A DNA stretch of 64,000 nt from Secundilactobacillus odoratitofui DSM 19909 = JCM 15043 (GCF_001434895.1 NZ_AZEE01000029.1:225267-289266), one strand, 5' to 3'. Positions 52,707 to 61,496 are shown, counted from the stretch's first letter. Notes: generated from the letters alone by a model not told the origin. Numbers and translations: made by a program.

Positions 52707-53600
52707 ATGAATGAACTTAAACCATCCGCTGCCTCAAAATTTAAAGGCAGCCTCTATCTCACCATCGCCGCCAGCATTTGGGGCGGTATGTTTGTGGTCG
52801 TTAAAATTGTGGTCCCTAGTGTTCCACCAATGATTCTAGTCTGGTCGCGTTATCTCATCGCAATCGTGGCACTTTTACTTCTATGTCTTCAGCAGCGCAT
52901 TGACTGGCATGTTGATCGACATGACTTACCCTTGTTGATTGGCATCGGTTTAATTGGTCAACTGGCCAGTATTGTCTTTCAAGAAACGGGAACGATGCTT
53001 GCAAATGCTCAGATTGGGTCGATTGTGACCGCTACGACACCAGCTTTCATGACGTTGTTCGCAGCTTGGTTACTGCATGAAAAATTGACCCGGCTTCAAT
53101 TACTGGCCGTTACCAGTGCCACAATTGGGGTCATCCTTGCTGGCGGTGGAATGTTTCACGTGAAACATTCGCAATTACTTGGTGTCGGTTCCTTGCTGAT
53201 TGCGGCGCTTACCTGGGCACTCATGTCCGTGTTACTTAAAAAAGTGCCAGCTCGCTATCCAGCATTACAGGTCACGACCATCGGCACACTAGTAGCTTTA
53301 ATTGGCTTGACCCCGATGATTGCCGTTGCCTACCCGAGCTATAACTGGGCGATTTTGCTCACACCTAAAATTGGTGGTGGTTTACTTTATCTAGGCATCA
53401 TCTCCACCGCGATTGCCTTCATCATGTGGAACAAAGGTCTTCAATATTTACGGGCAAGCCAATCAGGTCTATTTTTCTTCTTTCAGCCGCTAGTCGGTAG
53501 CCTGTTAGGCTGGTTAGTGCTGGGCGAAGCGCTCCACTTAAGCTTTATCGCGGGTTGCCTATTAATTTTCTTTGGCGTTGTTTTAACGTTGCGAGATTAG
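52707..53600 (+). CDS. EamA/DMT family exporter with internal parS
   Basis: A 297-residue ten-helix DMT protein of two EamA repeats. GSLYLTIAASIWGGMFVVVKIVV opens helix 1, and FFFFQPLVGSLLGWLVLGE in the second half contains the family PxxxxxxxxxxxGE motif. It likely exports amino acids, purines or xenobiotics. Start ATG 52707 with AACGGAGCGTAATACT. It is preceded by a leader peptide and hairpin. A perfect parS lies in its coding sequence at 53152-53167 (residues 149-154, MFHVKH). Confidence 0.78.
   Translation: MNELKPSAASKFKGSLYLTIAASIWGGMFVVVKIVVPSVPPMILVWSRYLIAIVALLLLCLQQRIDWHVDRHDLPLLIGIGLIGQLASIVFQETGTMLANAQIGSIVTATTPAFMTLFAAWLLHEKLTRLQLLAVTSATIGVILAGGGMFHVKHSQLLGVGSLLIAALTWALMSVLLKKVPARYPALQVTTIGTLVALIGLTPMIAVAYPSYNWAILLTPKIGGGLLYLGIISTAIAFIMWNKGLQYLRASQSGLFFFFQPLVGSLLGWLVLGEALHLSFIAGCLLIFFGVVLTLRD
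53152..53167. other. parS centromere site 3, inside the DMT gene
   Basis: Exact TGTTTCACGTGAAACA, embedded in the coding frame at a loop between predicted helices. Confidence 0.9.
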
Positions 53601-53779
53601 GCAATTATGGCAACTGGCTCACCACTACCCCCTTATTAATTTTTGAAATTTCGAATTTCATTTGAATTGAGGTTTTACTTTGTTATATCAATTATTTCAC
53701 TGGCTTATCGTCCGTACCGAAAGTCCCTTTGAGTTGGCGTTTTAAACAACCAAATTTTTATTGAAGGGAAAGTCGCTAT

Positions 53780-54970
53780 ATGTCATCATCAAAGACAATT
53801 TCTACTAAAACAGTTTTACTCATGGCGATTATCACTGGTGTGATCGTCGCGAATCTAAATTTTATCCAGCCAATCGAAGGCCTGATTGCAACTGATTTTC
53901 ACCTTTCAAAAGCCATCGTTGGTGTCCTAGCGATGTTAACACAGTTAGGTTACGCCTTTGGCTTACTACTAATCGTGCCACTCGGCGATATTTTTGACCG
54001 CTACCATTTGATTCAATTTATGATGGTACTTTCGATTGGTGCCCTCCTCGTCGCTTTCATTGCGCCTAACGCAATGGTTTTTGCCGTTGCCACCACTCTA
54101 ATCGGCATCACCTCAGTGGCACCACAAATCATCATTCCATACGCTGGTGCACTGGCGCCTGCCATGCAGCGTGGTAAAGTATTAGGCACCGTTTTGAGCG
54201 GTCTACTTACTGGAATATTACTTTCGCGGTCGTTCAGCGGGTTACTCGGCAGCGTCATGCCATGGCAAGATATCTACTTAATTGCTGCATTGTTGGATGT
54301 GGTCATGTTGGTGATTGCCCACGTATACATGCCAAAAGATCCCCGCGGTCATCAGCAATTAAGTTATGGCCATGTCTTAAAATCACTACCACGTTTATTT
54401 ATCACCCAACGTCGGTTACGAGGGTCTTCCCTCAACGGCTTTTGCATGTTCGGCGTCTCTAACGTGATGTGGTCAACCCTGGCCTTTTACCTCGCCGACC
54501 AGTACCATCTCGGCAGTAACGTTGCCGGCCTATTGGGACTCTTAGGCATTGCTGGTGTGCTAGCCGCACCCTACATTGGCAACCTGGTCGATCACCGCTC
54601 ACCACGTCTCACAATTGGCCTCTCCATTTGGTTTTCAAGCCTCGCGTTCGGTCTATTCTGGCTGATTGGCCAATGGCTGGTCGGTTTAATCATCGGTATC
54701 GTTCTGCTTGATCTTGGGACGCAATTTAGTCAGGTTTCTAATCAAGCAATCGTACAATCTCTAAACCGCCAAGAGAGTAGCCGCAACAACTCTGTCTTCA
54801 TGTTTAGTTACTTTTTAGGCGGTTCAATCGGTACCATGTCAGCTACTTGGGCGTGGAGTATTGCGGGTTGGAATGGTGTTTGTCTCGTCGCAGTTGCTTT
54901 CTTACTTATTTCGCTTGCCGGTCATCTCATCTTAAAGGAGCCGCTACAGCTTGTGGCACAACGGGATTAA
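53780..54970 (+). CDS. MFS transporter (drug/metabolite exporter type)
   Basis: A 396-residue 12-helix MFS protein. VPLGDIFDRYHLIQFM replaces the usual DRxGRR loop after helix 2, and RSFSGLLGSVMPWQDIYL around helix 5 matches the antiporter motif region of the DHA1 group (YgaY/NepI-like). Start ATG 53780 after GAAGGGAAAGTCGCTAT. It ends at a perfect terminator. Substrate unknown. Confidence 0.75.
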   Translation: MSSSKTISTKTVLLMAIITGVIVANLNFIQPIEGLIATDFHLSKAIVGVLAMLTQLGYAFGLLLIVPLGDIFDRYHLIQFMMVLSIGALLVAFIAPNAMVFAVATTLIGITSVAPQIIIPYAGALAPAMQRGKVLGTVLSGLLTGILLSRSFSGLLGSVMPWQDIYLIAALLDVVMLVIAHVYMPKDPRGHQQLSYGHVLKSLPRLFITQRRLRGSSLNGFCMFGVSNVMWSTLAFYLADQYHLGSNVAGLLGLLGIAGVLAAPYIGNLVDHRSPRLTIGLSIWFSSLAFGLFWLIGQWLVGLIIGIVLLDLGTQFSQVSNQAIVQSLNRQESSRNNSVFMFSYFLGGSIGTMSATWAWSIAGWNGVCLVAVAFLLISLAGHLILKEPLQLVAQRD

Positions 54971-54997
54971 GCGATTGCTAACGAGGTCTCGTTAGTC

Positions 54998-55042
54998 AAA
55001 AAGCCAACCATAACTTCTAATTGAAATTATGGTTGGCTTTTT
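54998..55042. terminator. terminator after the MFS exporter
   Basis: Perfect 16-bp stem (54998-55013 with 55027-55042) with T run. Confidence 0.88.
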
Positions 55043-55571
55043 AGTATGATTTTAGTTGTATATTAAACACTGACAGTACTTTTAAATTAAAGTTTTTACA
55101 GGTGTAATTAATCGTTCACAAAGTTAGCTGAATTGCGACAAGACACAGCAAAAATCTCCCCAACAAGCTCACCTCATCGTGAAGCTGTAGTTGAAAAAAC
55201 ACGCGCTCGCAAGTTTGTGTGTACGAAAGGAAGTTTAGATATAGCTAATGCTGGTCCACGTGTATAGATCTTCACGACTGTGGATGAGGTTAATTGAAGA
55301 GATTTCGATAGGAGCTGCAGCACTTTTATGTAAAGCGCTTACAACTAAAGTATAACACTTTTGAATATAAAGTAATTCTGTATTTCATTATCGTTTTGAT
55401 AATTATAAGCGTATGTTATAACGTGATGATATCAAAAAACAGTCATCAAATTAGGGATGACTGCCGTACCAGCATAATACCGATTATGGTATTCATTAAT
55501 AACATCTAATATCTAAACGATTACACTTATTTATTTACATAAAATAAATTTTGTAAGCTTCCCCTTACTAA
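55043..55571. other. gene-free region with a long-range inverted repeat
   Basis: No convincing gene in 529 bp. ACCTCATCGTGAAG (55171-55184) pairs with CTTCAC...GATGAGGT (55270-55275 and 55283-55290), closing an element of about 120 nt. On the minus strand a 48-codon ORF starting at GTG near 55323 crosses it without a clear ribosome site. TGTAAAGCGCTTACA at 55329-55343 is a degenerate cre. Two short hairpins (CAGTCATC/GATGACTG at 55440-55463, AATACC/GGTATT at 55476-55493) precede the stop of the next minus-strand gene. Confidence 0.45.
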
Positions 55572-55874
55572 CTACCGTTGAAAAATCACGTGATTGATTC
55601 CCATGACATTCATCACGTAAAGCGCCAACACAAGCGCATTGATTGCAGCTGAAACTAAAATGATGCCGTACGAGATAGTCGCGCTAAAAAGGCCAAACAA
55701 CCAGCCATTTCGATATTTACGGCCACGGAACGTGAAGCACCAGCCAATCAAGAGTAACGTTGCCACCACCTGAACGATGAGGCCCACAATATAGACGCCA
55801 GTACTCCCATGACTAGTTTGAAATAGGTAAGTTGCTACGGTGATAATATCCAATAGAATTGCAAAAAAAGGCAT
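55572..55874 (-). CDS. small membrane protein
   Basis: A 100-residue protein with three hydrophobic segments: MPFFAILLDIITVATYLF, VGLIVQVVATLLLIGWCFTF and SYGIILVSAAINALVLALYV, separated by a basic loop RGRKYRNGW. Start ATG 55874, 8 nt after TGGAGGAG; the longer reading crosses the ribosome site. No family recognised. Confidence 0.58.
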   Translation of the reverse strand: MPFFAILLDIITVATYLFQTSHGSTGVYIVGLIVQVVATLLLIGWCFTFRGRKYRNGWLFGLFSATISYGIILVSAAINALVLALYVMNVMGINHVIFQR

Positions 55875-56032
55875 GCTGATCTCCTCCAAATACGACTTGA
55901 TGTCGAAAAACGCCACCATAGGCCAACGCCATCAATGATAACCATCATTTTACCGCTTTACTTAGTAGACAACCATATCCCAATCATTTTTAAGGTATAA
56001 TTTAAGAAGTACATGATAGGAGCTTAATACAT

Positions 56033-56764
56033 ATGCAATGGTTTTTCATTATTTTCCCGGCAATGTTGGCCGGCTTAGTGCAGGGGTTAACCGGTTTTGG
56101 TACCGGAATTGTTCTAATGATTTTCCTACCCGCTATTTTGCCAATGTCAACCAGTGCTGGTGTTGCGGCTTTGATTCCAATGGTCTCAATTGCCATTATG
56201 GTCCACCGTTACCACGACGCGCTGCACTTTAAACGCCTCATTTGGCCGTTTTTAGTTTATGCCAGTGTGGCTACCTGGTCGATTCATCTTGGCAAGGTTT
56301 TAGACGTCACCTTCTTGAAGTTAATGCTAGGTTGCCTGCTTTGCGTCCTCTCGTTGTATTTCTTATTCGTTAAATCAGCTGCTAACCGCCACTATCCACT
56401 TGTTGTTGCCGTCATTTTCACCATTATTTCTGGCTTTTTTAACGGCCTCTTTGGGATTGGCGGCCCGTTAATGGCGCTCTATTTTCTATCATTGGCTGAA
56501 TCAAAGGAAACCTACATGGCCTCAATTCAAACTTTCTTCCTGATTGACATGACTTATGTTACCGGCGTTCGTCTCGCCAACGGCATTTTTACACCACAGG
56601 ATCTGCCCATCATTCTCGTTGGCATACTTGGCGCTGTCATCGGCACCATTATCGCCAACCACCTGTTGACTCGGCTTAATCTAGACGTCATCCGCCAAAT
56701 CATCTACGTCTTTATCGGCTTTAGTGGCGTGTTTTACCTCGTAACGTCATTACAATCCATCTAA
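56033..56764 (+). CDS. TauE/SafE family sulfite/anion exporter
   Basis: A 243-residue membrane protein with seven to eight helices of the TauE/SafE (TSUP) family. GLVQGLTGFGTGIVLMIFLP in the first helix pair and GFFNGLFGIGGPLMALYFLS in the second are the two signature repeats. Such proteins move sulfite, sulfoacetate or other organosulfur anions. Start ATG 56033 with ATAGGAGCTTAATACAT. Monocistronic, convergent to a LysR gene. Confidence 0.8.
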   Translation: MQWFFIIFPAMLAGLVQGLTGFGTGIVLMIFLPAILPMSTSAGVAALIPMVSIAIMVHRYHDALHFKRLIWPFLVYASVATWSIHLGKVLDVTFLKLMLGCLLCVLSLYFLFVKSAANRHYPLVVAVIFTIISGFFNGLFGIGGPLMALYFLSLAESKETYMASIQTFFLIDMTYVTGVRLANGIFTPQDLPIILVGILGAVIGTIIANHLLTRLNLDVIRQIIYVFIGFSGVFYLVTSLQSI

Positions 56765-56767
56765 AAT

Positions 56768-56807
56768 GACCCTGACTGTGTCCACATGGCAGTTAGGGTC
56801 GTTTTTT
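56768..56807. terminator. terminator after the TauE gene
   Basis: GACCCTGACTG with CAGTTAGGGTC and a run of six T. Confidence 0.8.
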
Positions 56808-56844
56808 AATTGCGTCAATAACAGCGTCACGACTCTAAACAGTA

Positions 56845-57720
56845 TCAACGCTTCACAGTCTTAAATAATCGAACAAAATCCTCAATCAACATTGTGTTCA
56901 CATTGTCTGGTCGGGTCACTAAATGTGCATGTATGTGGTTTTCAATAGCCGTCTCACAGGCAAACAAAACTCCAGCCCGTAGTTCTGATTCGACCATCAC
57001 GCGTGGCAGATAGCTGAACCCTAATCCGGTTGCAACAACCGATTTAATAGCAGCAATACTTGGCAACATGATAGTCGGAAACAGTCGCTGATGTCCTTGC
57101 CAAACAGCCGTCTCAAATTGATTACGATATGAGCAATCTGGCTCATTAATGATAAAGGTGGCGGCACTTGACCGTAACAGCTCACTAAAATGCTGATGTG
57201 GTCGATTGGTGACTAAAACCATCTCTTGCTCGCCCAAATCATGGTCAATTAACTGAGCCTTAGGTTGACTAGGCCACATCATCAAGGCCACATCAACATC
57301 GCCACGTATCAGTGCCTCTTCATTGTGAAGACAAGTGGCATTTTGTAATTTCACCTCAACTTGCGGGTGTTGCTGCTTAAATTGTTGTAACGCCGTTGCC
57401 ACCATCGTCACGGTCAACGATTCGGGCGCGGCCACCTTTAGCTGACCGACTTGTTGTTGGGTGGCTGCAAACTGCTGGACTGTTCCATAGTCTTGTAGCA
57501 ATCGTTCAACTAAAGGCATTAGCGCATGTCCTGCCGCTGTTAAATGAACGCGATGCTGGTCGTATTTCAGCAAAGTTTGACCAATCTCAGCCTCTAGCTT
57601 GCGCATCTGCATCGAAATGGTCGATTGCGTATAACCAAGTTGCACCGCTGCCTTTGAATAACTGTGTGTTGACACGATCATTTGAAATGTAATGAGTTGT
57701 CGAATTTCGATAACAGGCAC
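56845..57720 (-). CDS. LysR family transcriptional regulator
   Basis: A 291-residue LTTR. The wHTH spans residues 1-60 (LGYTQSTISMQMRKLEAEIGQTLL as recognition helix region), and the periplasmic-binding-like effector domain follows from about 90. It is divergent from the GNAT gene at 57823, with TATCAA/TTGATA repeats between them. Likely targets are the GNAT gene or the TauE exporter. Effector unknown. Confidence 0.82.
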   Translation of the reverse strand: MPVIEIRQLITFQMIVSTHSYSKAAVQLGYTQSTISMQMRKLEAEIGQTLLKYDQHRVHLTAAGHALMPLVERLLQDYGTVQQFAATQQQVGQLKVAAPESLTVTMVATALQQFKQQHPQVEVKLQNATCLHNEEALIRGDVDVALMMWPSQPKAQLIDHDLGEQEMVLVTNRPHQHFSELLRSSAATFIINEPDCSYRNQFETAVWQGHQRLFPTIMLPSIAAIKSVVATGLGFSYLPRVMVESELRAGVLFACETAIENHIHAHLVTRPDNVNTMLIEDFVRLFKTVKR

Positions 57721-57724
57721 CTTC

Positions 57725-57761
57725 TATCAATTATTTTGATACTGAATATGATTACTATCAA
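57725..57761. promoter_or_regulatory. TATCAA/TTGATA dyads between LysR and GNAT genes
   Basis: TATCAA (57725-57730), TTGATA (57736-57741) and TATCAA (57756-57761) form two overlapping inverted repeats directly upstream of the LysR start, a plausible LTTR site; spacing is wider than the common T-N11-A. Confidence 0.45.
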
Positions 57762-57822
57762 TTTTACTTTTAATTCTCTCTACCATACACTAACAGTAAC
57801 CATATTTTCAACGGAGGTCTTT

Positions 57823-58308
57823 ATGAAAATTCTACCCTTTGAACCTAATTATCATCATACTGCACAATTAGTGGATCTCATTAACTACTGTCAAAACCTG
57901 GAAGCACACCTCAAGATTAAGATGGCCGAACAAGACGACATCTTTAATATTCCAGCCTACTATCAACAATCTGGCGGTAACTTTTGGTTAGCATTGGACC
58001 AGGACAAGGTCGTTGGCTGCATTGCGCTGCTACCCATTGATGCCAACACCGCCGTACTCAAAAAGTTTTTTACCTATCCAAGCTATCGTGGCAATCCCAT
58101 TCGTCTCGGCCAAAACCTCTATGATACCTTGATCAACTTTGCCAAAGCACATCAGTTCACTCGGTTGGTGCTTGATACACCAGAAGCCGAACACCGTTCA
58201 CACACCTTTTATGAGCGTCAAGGATTCCAACAAATTACGGGTGCACAACTCCACGTCGCTTACCCGTATCCCGATCGCAATTCACGCTTGTATGAACTCA
58301 CTTTATAA
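57823..58308 (+). CDS. GNAT family N-acetyltransferase
   Basis: A 161-residue acetyltransferase. NFWLALDQDKVVGCIAL is strands 2-4, and LKKFFTYPSYRGNPIRLGQNLYDTL contains a variant of the acetyl-CoA loop (R-G-N-P-I-R in place of R/Q-xx-G-x-G/A). HTFYERQGFQQI is the C-terminal strand-turn. Start ATG 57823 after ACGGAGGTCTTT; upstream in-frame sequence overlaps the LysR gene and is noncoding. Substrate unknown. Confidence 0.75.
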   Translation: MKILPFEPNYHHTAQLVDLINYCQNLEAHLKIKMAEQDDIFNIPAYYQQSGGNFWLALDQDKVVGCIALLPIDANTAVLKKFFTYPSYRGNPIRLGQNLYDTLINFAKAHQFTRLVLDTPEAEHRSHTFYERQGFQQITGAQLHVAYPYPDRNSRLYELTL

Positions 58309-58365
58309 GGAATAAATCAAACATCCAACACTGTTACTTGCTGGGTGTTTTCAATTAACAATTTC

Positions 58366-58379
58366 TGTAAGCGTTTACA
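58366..58379. promoter_or_regulatory. cre overlapping the adh promoter
   Basis: TGTAAGCGTTTACA fits TGWAANCGNTNWCA perfectly and is itself nearly palindromic. Its right half TTTACA (58374-58379) doubles as a -35 box, 16 bp from TAATAA, so CcpA binding would block transcription of the zinc ADH. Confidence 0.75.
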
Positions 58380-58436
58380 TTTGCCTAATTTTGTGTAATA
58401 ATGATCAATGATTTAAGACGTGAAAGGACTGAATTT

Positions 58437-59561
58437 ATGATGAAAATTAAAGCTGCTGTTGTTGAAAAACAAAACGCTGATTTTGAAATTAAAGATGATG
58501 TCGAACTCGCCGAAATGGGTCCTGATGATCTCCAAGTTCACATGGTTGCCAGTGGGATCTGTCATTCCGATGAGGCGCTCCGAATTGGGGACGCCGTCAT
58601 TGATTACCCGATCGTTCTTGGCCATGAAGGTTCTGGGATTGTCGAAAAGGTTGGGCCAGAAGTGACACAGTTTAAGCCAGGCGATCACGTTGTCCTCAGC
58701 TTTTACGGCTGTGGTAACTGCAAGAGTTGTCTTAAGGGCATTCCGACCCAGTGTGAAAATTACGCTGCTAATAACCTCTCTGGCGTTCGCCCAGATGGGA
58801 GCGCCCACTTCACTGAAAATGGCCATAAAGTCGCTGACATGTTTGATCAAAGCTCCTTCACGTCAACGACGGTGGTGCGTGAACGTAATGCCGTTAAAGT
58901 TGATCCAACACTCGACTTACGAAAACTTGGTCCTTTGGGCTGCGGCTACGTGACCGGTTCTGGTACGGTGCTGAACACCTTGAAGCCAAAGCCTGGCGAT
59001 ACCATCGCCGTATTTGGTACCGGTGCCGTTGGTTTGGCTGCTATGATGGCTGGCCGAATCTCTGGTTGCACTAAAGTGATCGGCATTGATATTGTTGACT
59101 CACGTTTGGATTTAGCCAAAGAATTAGGCGCTACCGACGTTATCAATAGTAAAAACGTTGACGTCGTTCAGGCCGTTAAAGACTTAACTGATGGCTACGG
59201 TGTTAACTGGGCCGTTGATACCACCGGTGTGACTGCTGTGATGGAAAATTCCATTAAAGTGCTTGCTCAAGGCGGTACCACTGCTACCATTGCCGTCACA
59301 CCAAACCACATTGACGTTGATACTTGGAACGACCTTTGTGTTGACGACAAGAAGATCGTTGGCGTCAACATGGGCGATTCAATTCCTCAAGTTGATATTC
59401 CACGTCTCATCGACTTCTACAAGATGGGTATGTTTGACTTCGACAAGACCGAAAAATTCTACAAATTTAGCGAAATTAACGAAGCCAATGCTGACTCCCG
59501 CTCAGGTAAAACCATCAAACCTGTGCTGGTAATTGACGAAGACTACAAACCTGGTGAATAA
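58437..59561 (+). CDS. zinc-dependent NAD(P) alcohol dehydrogenase, class III/aryl type
   Basis: A 374-residue MDR alcohol dehydrogenase. GICHSDEALR holds the catalytic-zinc Cys, LGHEGSGIVEKVG the zinc His and Glu, and GCGNCKSCLKGIPTQC the four cysteines of the structural zinc. GTGAVGLAAMMAGR is the Rossmann loop, IGIDIVDSR suggests NAD. It resembles aryl- or benzyl-alcohol dehydrogenases. ATG 58437 after GAAAGGACTGAATTT. cre control suggests expression once preferred sugars are gone. Monocistronic. Confidence 0.85.
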   Translation: MMKIKAAVVEKQNADFEIKDDVELAEMGPDDLQVHMVASGICHSDEALRIGDAVIDYPIVLGHEGSGIVEKVGPEVTQFKPGDHVVLSFYGCGNCKSCLKGIPTQCENYAANNLSGVRPDGSAHFTENGHKVADMFDQSSFTSTTVVRERNAVKVDPTLDLRKLGPLGCGYVTGSGTVLNTLKPKPGDTIAVFGTGAVGLAAMMAGRISGCTKVIGIDIVDSRLDLAKELGATDVINSKNVDVVQAVKDLTDGYGVNWAVDTTGVTAVMENSIKVLAQGGTTATIAVTPNHIDVDTWNDLCVDDKKIVGVNMGDSIPQVDIPRLIDFYKMGMFDFDKTEKFYKFSEINEANADSRSGKTIKPVLVIDEDYKPGE

Positions 59562-59576
59562 TCTCACCTAACTAAC

Positions 59577-59592
59577 CGTTACACGTGAAACA
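59577..59592. other. near-perfect parS site 4
   Basis: CGTTACACGTGAAACA differs from the ParB consensus TGTTNCACGTGAAACA only at the first base. Confidence 0.65.
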
Positions 59593-59600
59593 ATGGTTAC

Positions 59601-59638
59601 AAAATAAGCACCTTCCATTTCTGGAAGGCGCTTATTTC
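59601..59638. terminator. terminator after adh
   Basis: AAATAAGCACCTTCC with GGAAGGCGCTTATTT, 6-nt loop; also faces the Doc-like gene. Confidence 0.8.
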
Positions 59639-59646
59639 TGATGTCA

Positions 59647-60030
59647 TTATTTCGCTTTCAAATGCTTGTTAAAGATATCAAATAGTTCAGTTTCTTCGAA
59701 TTCTCCCGCATCCACTCGCTTAACAAGTGCCACAAATTCATCATCGGTAAACGTCAGCTCGTATCCGTTAAGATCAGCTAATGCAGCAACAGCGGTAGCT
59801 GCTGTCTGCAAATTTTGACTCACAAAGGGTTTCCCCGAAATAATTGCAGCCAGTAAAAAGCCAGTTTTGTTGGCAACCATTTCGTGTAAATTGCGATCAT
59901 AAAAATTGGCTTGCGGTACTGCGATAATTTTATCCAGTTGATCAGCCTTGTTAAGTCCAGGCTGCTGACCGTTTTTAATCACTAGCCGGCTATTAATGGC
60001 AATCAGCTCGTCAGCTGTAATATAGCGCAT
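59647..60030 (-). CDS. Doc-like toxin with degenerate Fic motif
   Basis: A 127-residue Fic/Doc-fold protein. YITADELIAINSRLVI is the Doc N-terminus and AALADLNGYELTFTDDEF the C-terminal part. The normally invariant HxFx(D/N)xNKR motif reads KPFVSQNLQ: the His, the acidic residue, Lys and Arg are replaced, leaving Phe and Asn. Kinase or AMP-transfer activity is therefore unlikely. It overlaps the antitoxin stop by 1 nt. Confidence 0.7.
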   Translation of the reverse strand: MRYITADELIAINSRLVIKNGQQPGLNKADQLDKIIAVPQANFYDRNLHEMVANKTGFLLAAIISGKPFVSQNLQTAATAVAALADLNGYELTFTDDEFVALVKRVDAGEFEETELFDIFNKHLKAK

Positions 60031-60251
60031 TAGGCCTCACCTCGTAATTGTGTCAGCGCACCGTCAAATTGATCAATTACTGCATTTAAAGTCGTATAAA
60101 ATTGGTTATCTAATTGGATATTATTCCGAAAGGCTACGTCGATGGCGTCGCCTTTTTGAACATCCAATTTACGTGCAATGTTGGCCGGAATGGTGATAGC
60201 CAAAGAATTGCCGACTTGAATGATTTGACGTTGCGATTTGATTTCGTTCAT
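60030..60251 (-). CDS. AbrB/MazE-type antitoxin of the Doc-like pair
   Basis: A 73-residue protein with a SpoVT/AbrB swapped-hairpin DNA-binding domain: IIQVGNSLAITIPANIARKLDVQKGDAIDV. The tail from residue 45 on would bind the toxin. It precedes the toxin gene, as usual for antitoxins, with GAAAGGAAC upstream. It would bind and autoregulate its promoter region at 60252-60310. The retained antitoxin with a dead toxin suggests a domesticated regulator. Confidence 0.75.
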   Translation of the reverse strand: MNEIKSQRQIIQVGNSLAITIPANIARKLDVQKGDAIDVAFRNNIQLDNQFYTTLNAVIDQFDGALTQLRGEA

Positions 60252-60355
60252 CTTAATAAACCCGTTCCTTTCGTTATAACAATTTCACATTTGTACATGG
60301 CTATTATAGCATACCCGTTAATATCATTCAGGTAATTATCTCTAATTAATCAAAT

Positions 60356-60399
60356 AACCAGTGCACACCTTTTATCAATTTAAAAGGTGTGCACTGGTT
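60356..60399. terminator. perfect hairpin terminator after LysR
   Basis: Arms 60356-60373 and 60382-60399 (18 bp, perfect) lie past the LysR stop at 60414. No long T run, so termination strength is uncertain. Confidence 0.65.
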
Positions 60400-60413
60400 A
60401 TTTGTCGTGTAAC

Positions 60414-61307
60414 TTATGCTTCAATTTTCATTTGCATCAAATCATGAACAAACTGATTCTCGTCCGCAGTGAGTACGTAGCCCTTTCGCGTCACCACTGA
60501 AATGTTAAACCGTTCGGGAAGTGGATCACGAATTGTGATACTGGCAATATCAGCTGCATCATTATCCGAAATCACATCAGCCACAATCAAACTAATGCCA
60601 AGGTTTTCTTTTACCAGGCTCTTGATCCAAGAAATATCTGGTGTTTTATAAATCACCGGTGGATTGATACCTGAATACTCACAGTAAGCTTTAAACGCCT
60701 TGGGATGCACGAATTTGCGGTTTAACATAATGAATTTTTCGTTCGCTAATTGCTTAAAACTAACGCTGGTTTGATCCGCCAATGGATGTTGTTGACTTAC
60801 AATCAGGTTAAAGGGCCGGCTACCCAATCGGCGAACTTCGAGCGATGGTTCGTGCAACGGTAGGACTGAAGCCAGTAACGCAATGTCAATTTGGCCGTCA
60901 CGAACATCTTCTAATAAGCCACCAGAACCAGTTTCTACAACATCCAAACGCTGTAACAGTCCTTCTTTTAGCAATTGCCCCGCCAGGGACGGAAAGTACA
61001 ATGTTCCAATGATGGGTGGTAAGCCAAATCGGATTTTAGCTAATCGCGCATTTTCAATTTCTTGATGGGCCAAGTCGAGGTTATCAGCAATCACGCGGGC
61101 TTTTTCATAAAGCAGCAGCCCTGCTCGAGTAATTTCAGTCCGATGATGGGCACGGTCAATGTGGACCAACTCACCTTCAAATTCACGCTCTAAGCGCTTA
61201 ACAGCTTGGGTCACAGTTGGCTGCGAGACACTGAACGTCTCAGCGACGGCTGTATAATTACGCTTCTCAACCAACGCTTTAAAATACGCCAAATCCTTCG
61301 TATTCAT
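60414..61307 (-). CDS. LysR family regulator of the dicarboxylate/fumarate reductase genes
   Basis: A 297-residue LTTR. The wHTH at 1-60 reads FSVSQPTVTQAVKRLEREFEGELV; the effector domain includes RFGLPPIIGTLYFPSLAGQLL near 95-115. It lies downstream of the transporter gene on the same strand, 515 bp away. By position it likely responds to malate, fumarate or a related acid and controls the operon upstream, as CitR/MleR-type regulators do; inference. Confidence 0.8.
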   Translation of the reverse strand: MNTKDLAYFKALVEKRNYTAVAETFSVSQPTVTQAVKRLEREFEGELVHIDRAHHRTEITRAGLLLYEKARVIADNLDLAHQEIENARLAKIRFGLPPIIGTLYFPSLAGQLLKEGLLQRLDVVETGSGGLLEDVRDGQIDIALLASVLPLHEPSLEVRRLGSRPFNLIVSQQHPLADQTSVSFKQLANEKFIMLNRKFVHPKAFKAYCEYSGINPPVIYKTPDISWIKSLVKENLGISLIVADVISDNDAADIASITIRDPLPERFNISVVTRKGYVLTADENQFVHDLMQMKIEA

Positions 61308-61496
61308 GATGTGCCCCCTGTCTTATTCATTAAGGATTAGCTTATCACAAATCGAAGCTTGAAAAAATACTGAAATCAACCATTCAACCCGTTCTCGTTT
61401 TATATTTTGTTCAAAATACATTCAAAATGAAAAATTTTTAACTCGTGTATATACCCCTACTTAATCTCACACTAAGATATGACACTACCACTACGT

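Noticed and set aside
55329-55343. TGTAAAGCGCTTACA as a functional cre
   Set aside because: It needs a one-base insertion to match the consensus, and no promoter or gene start is next to it.
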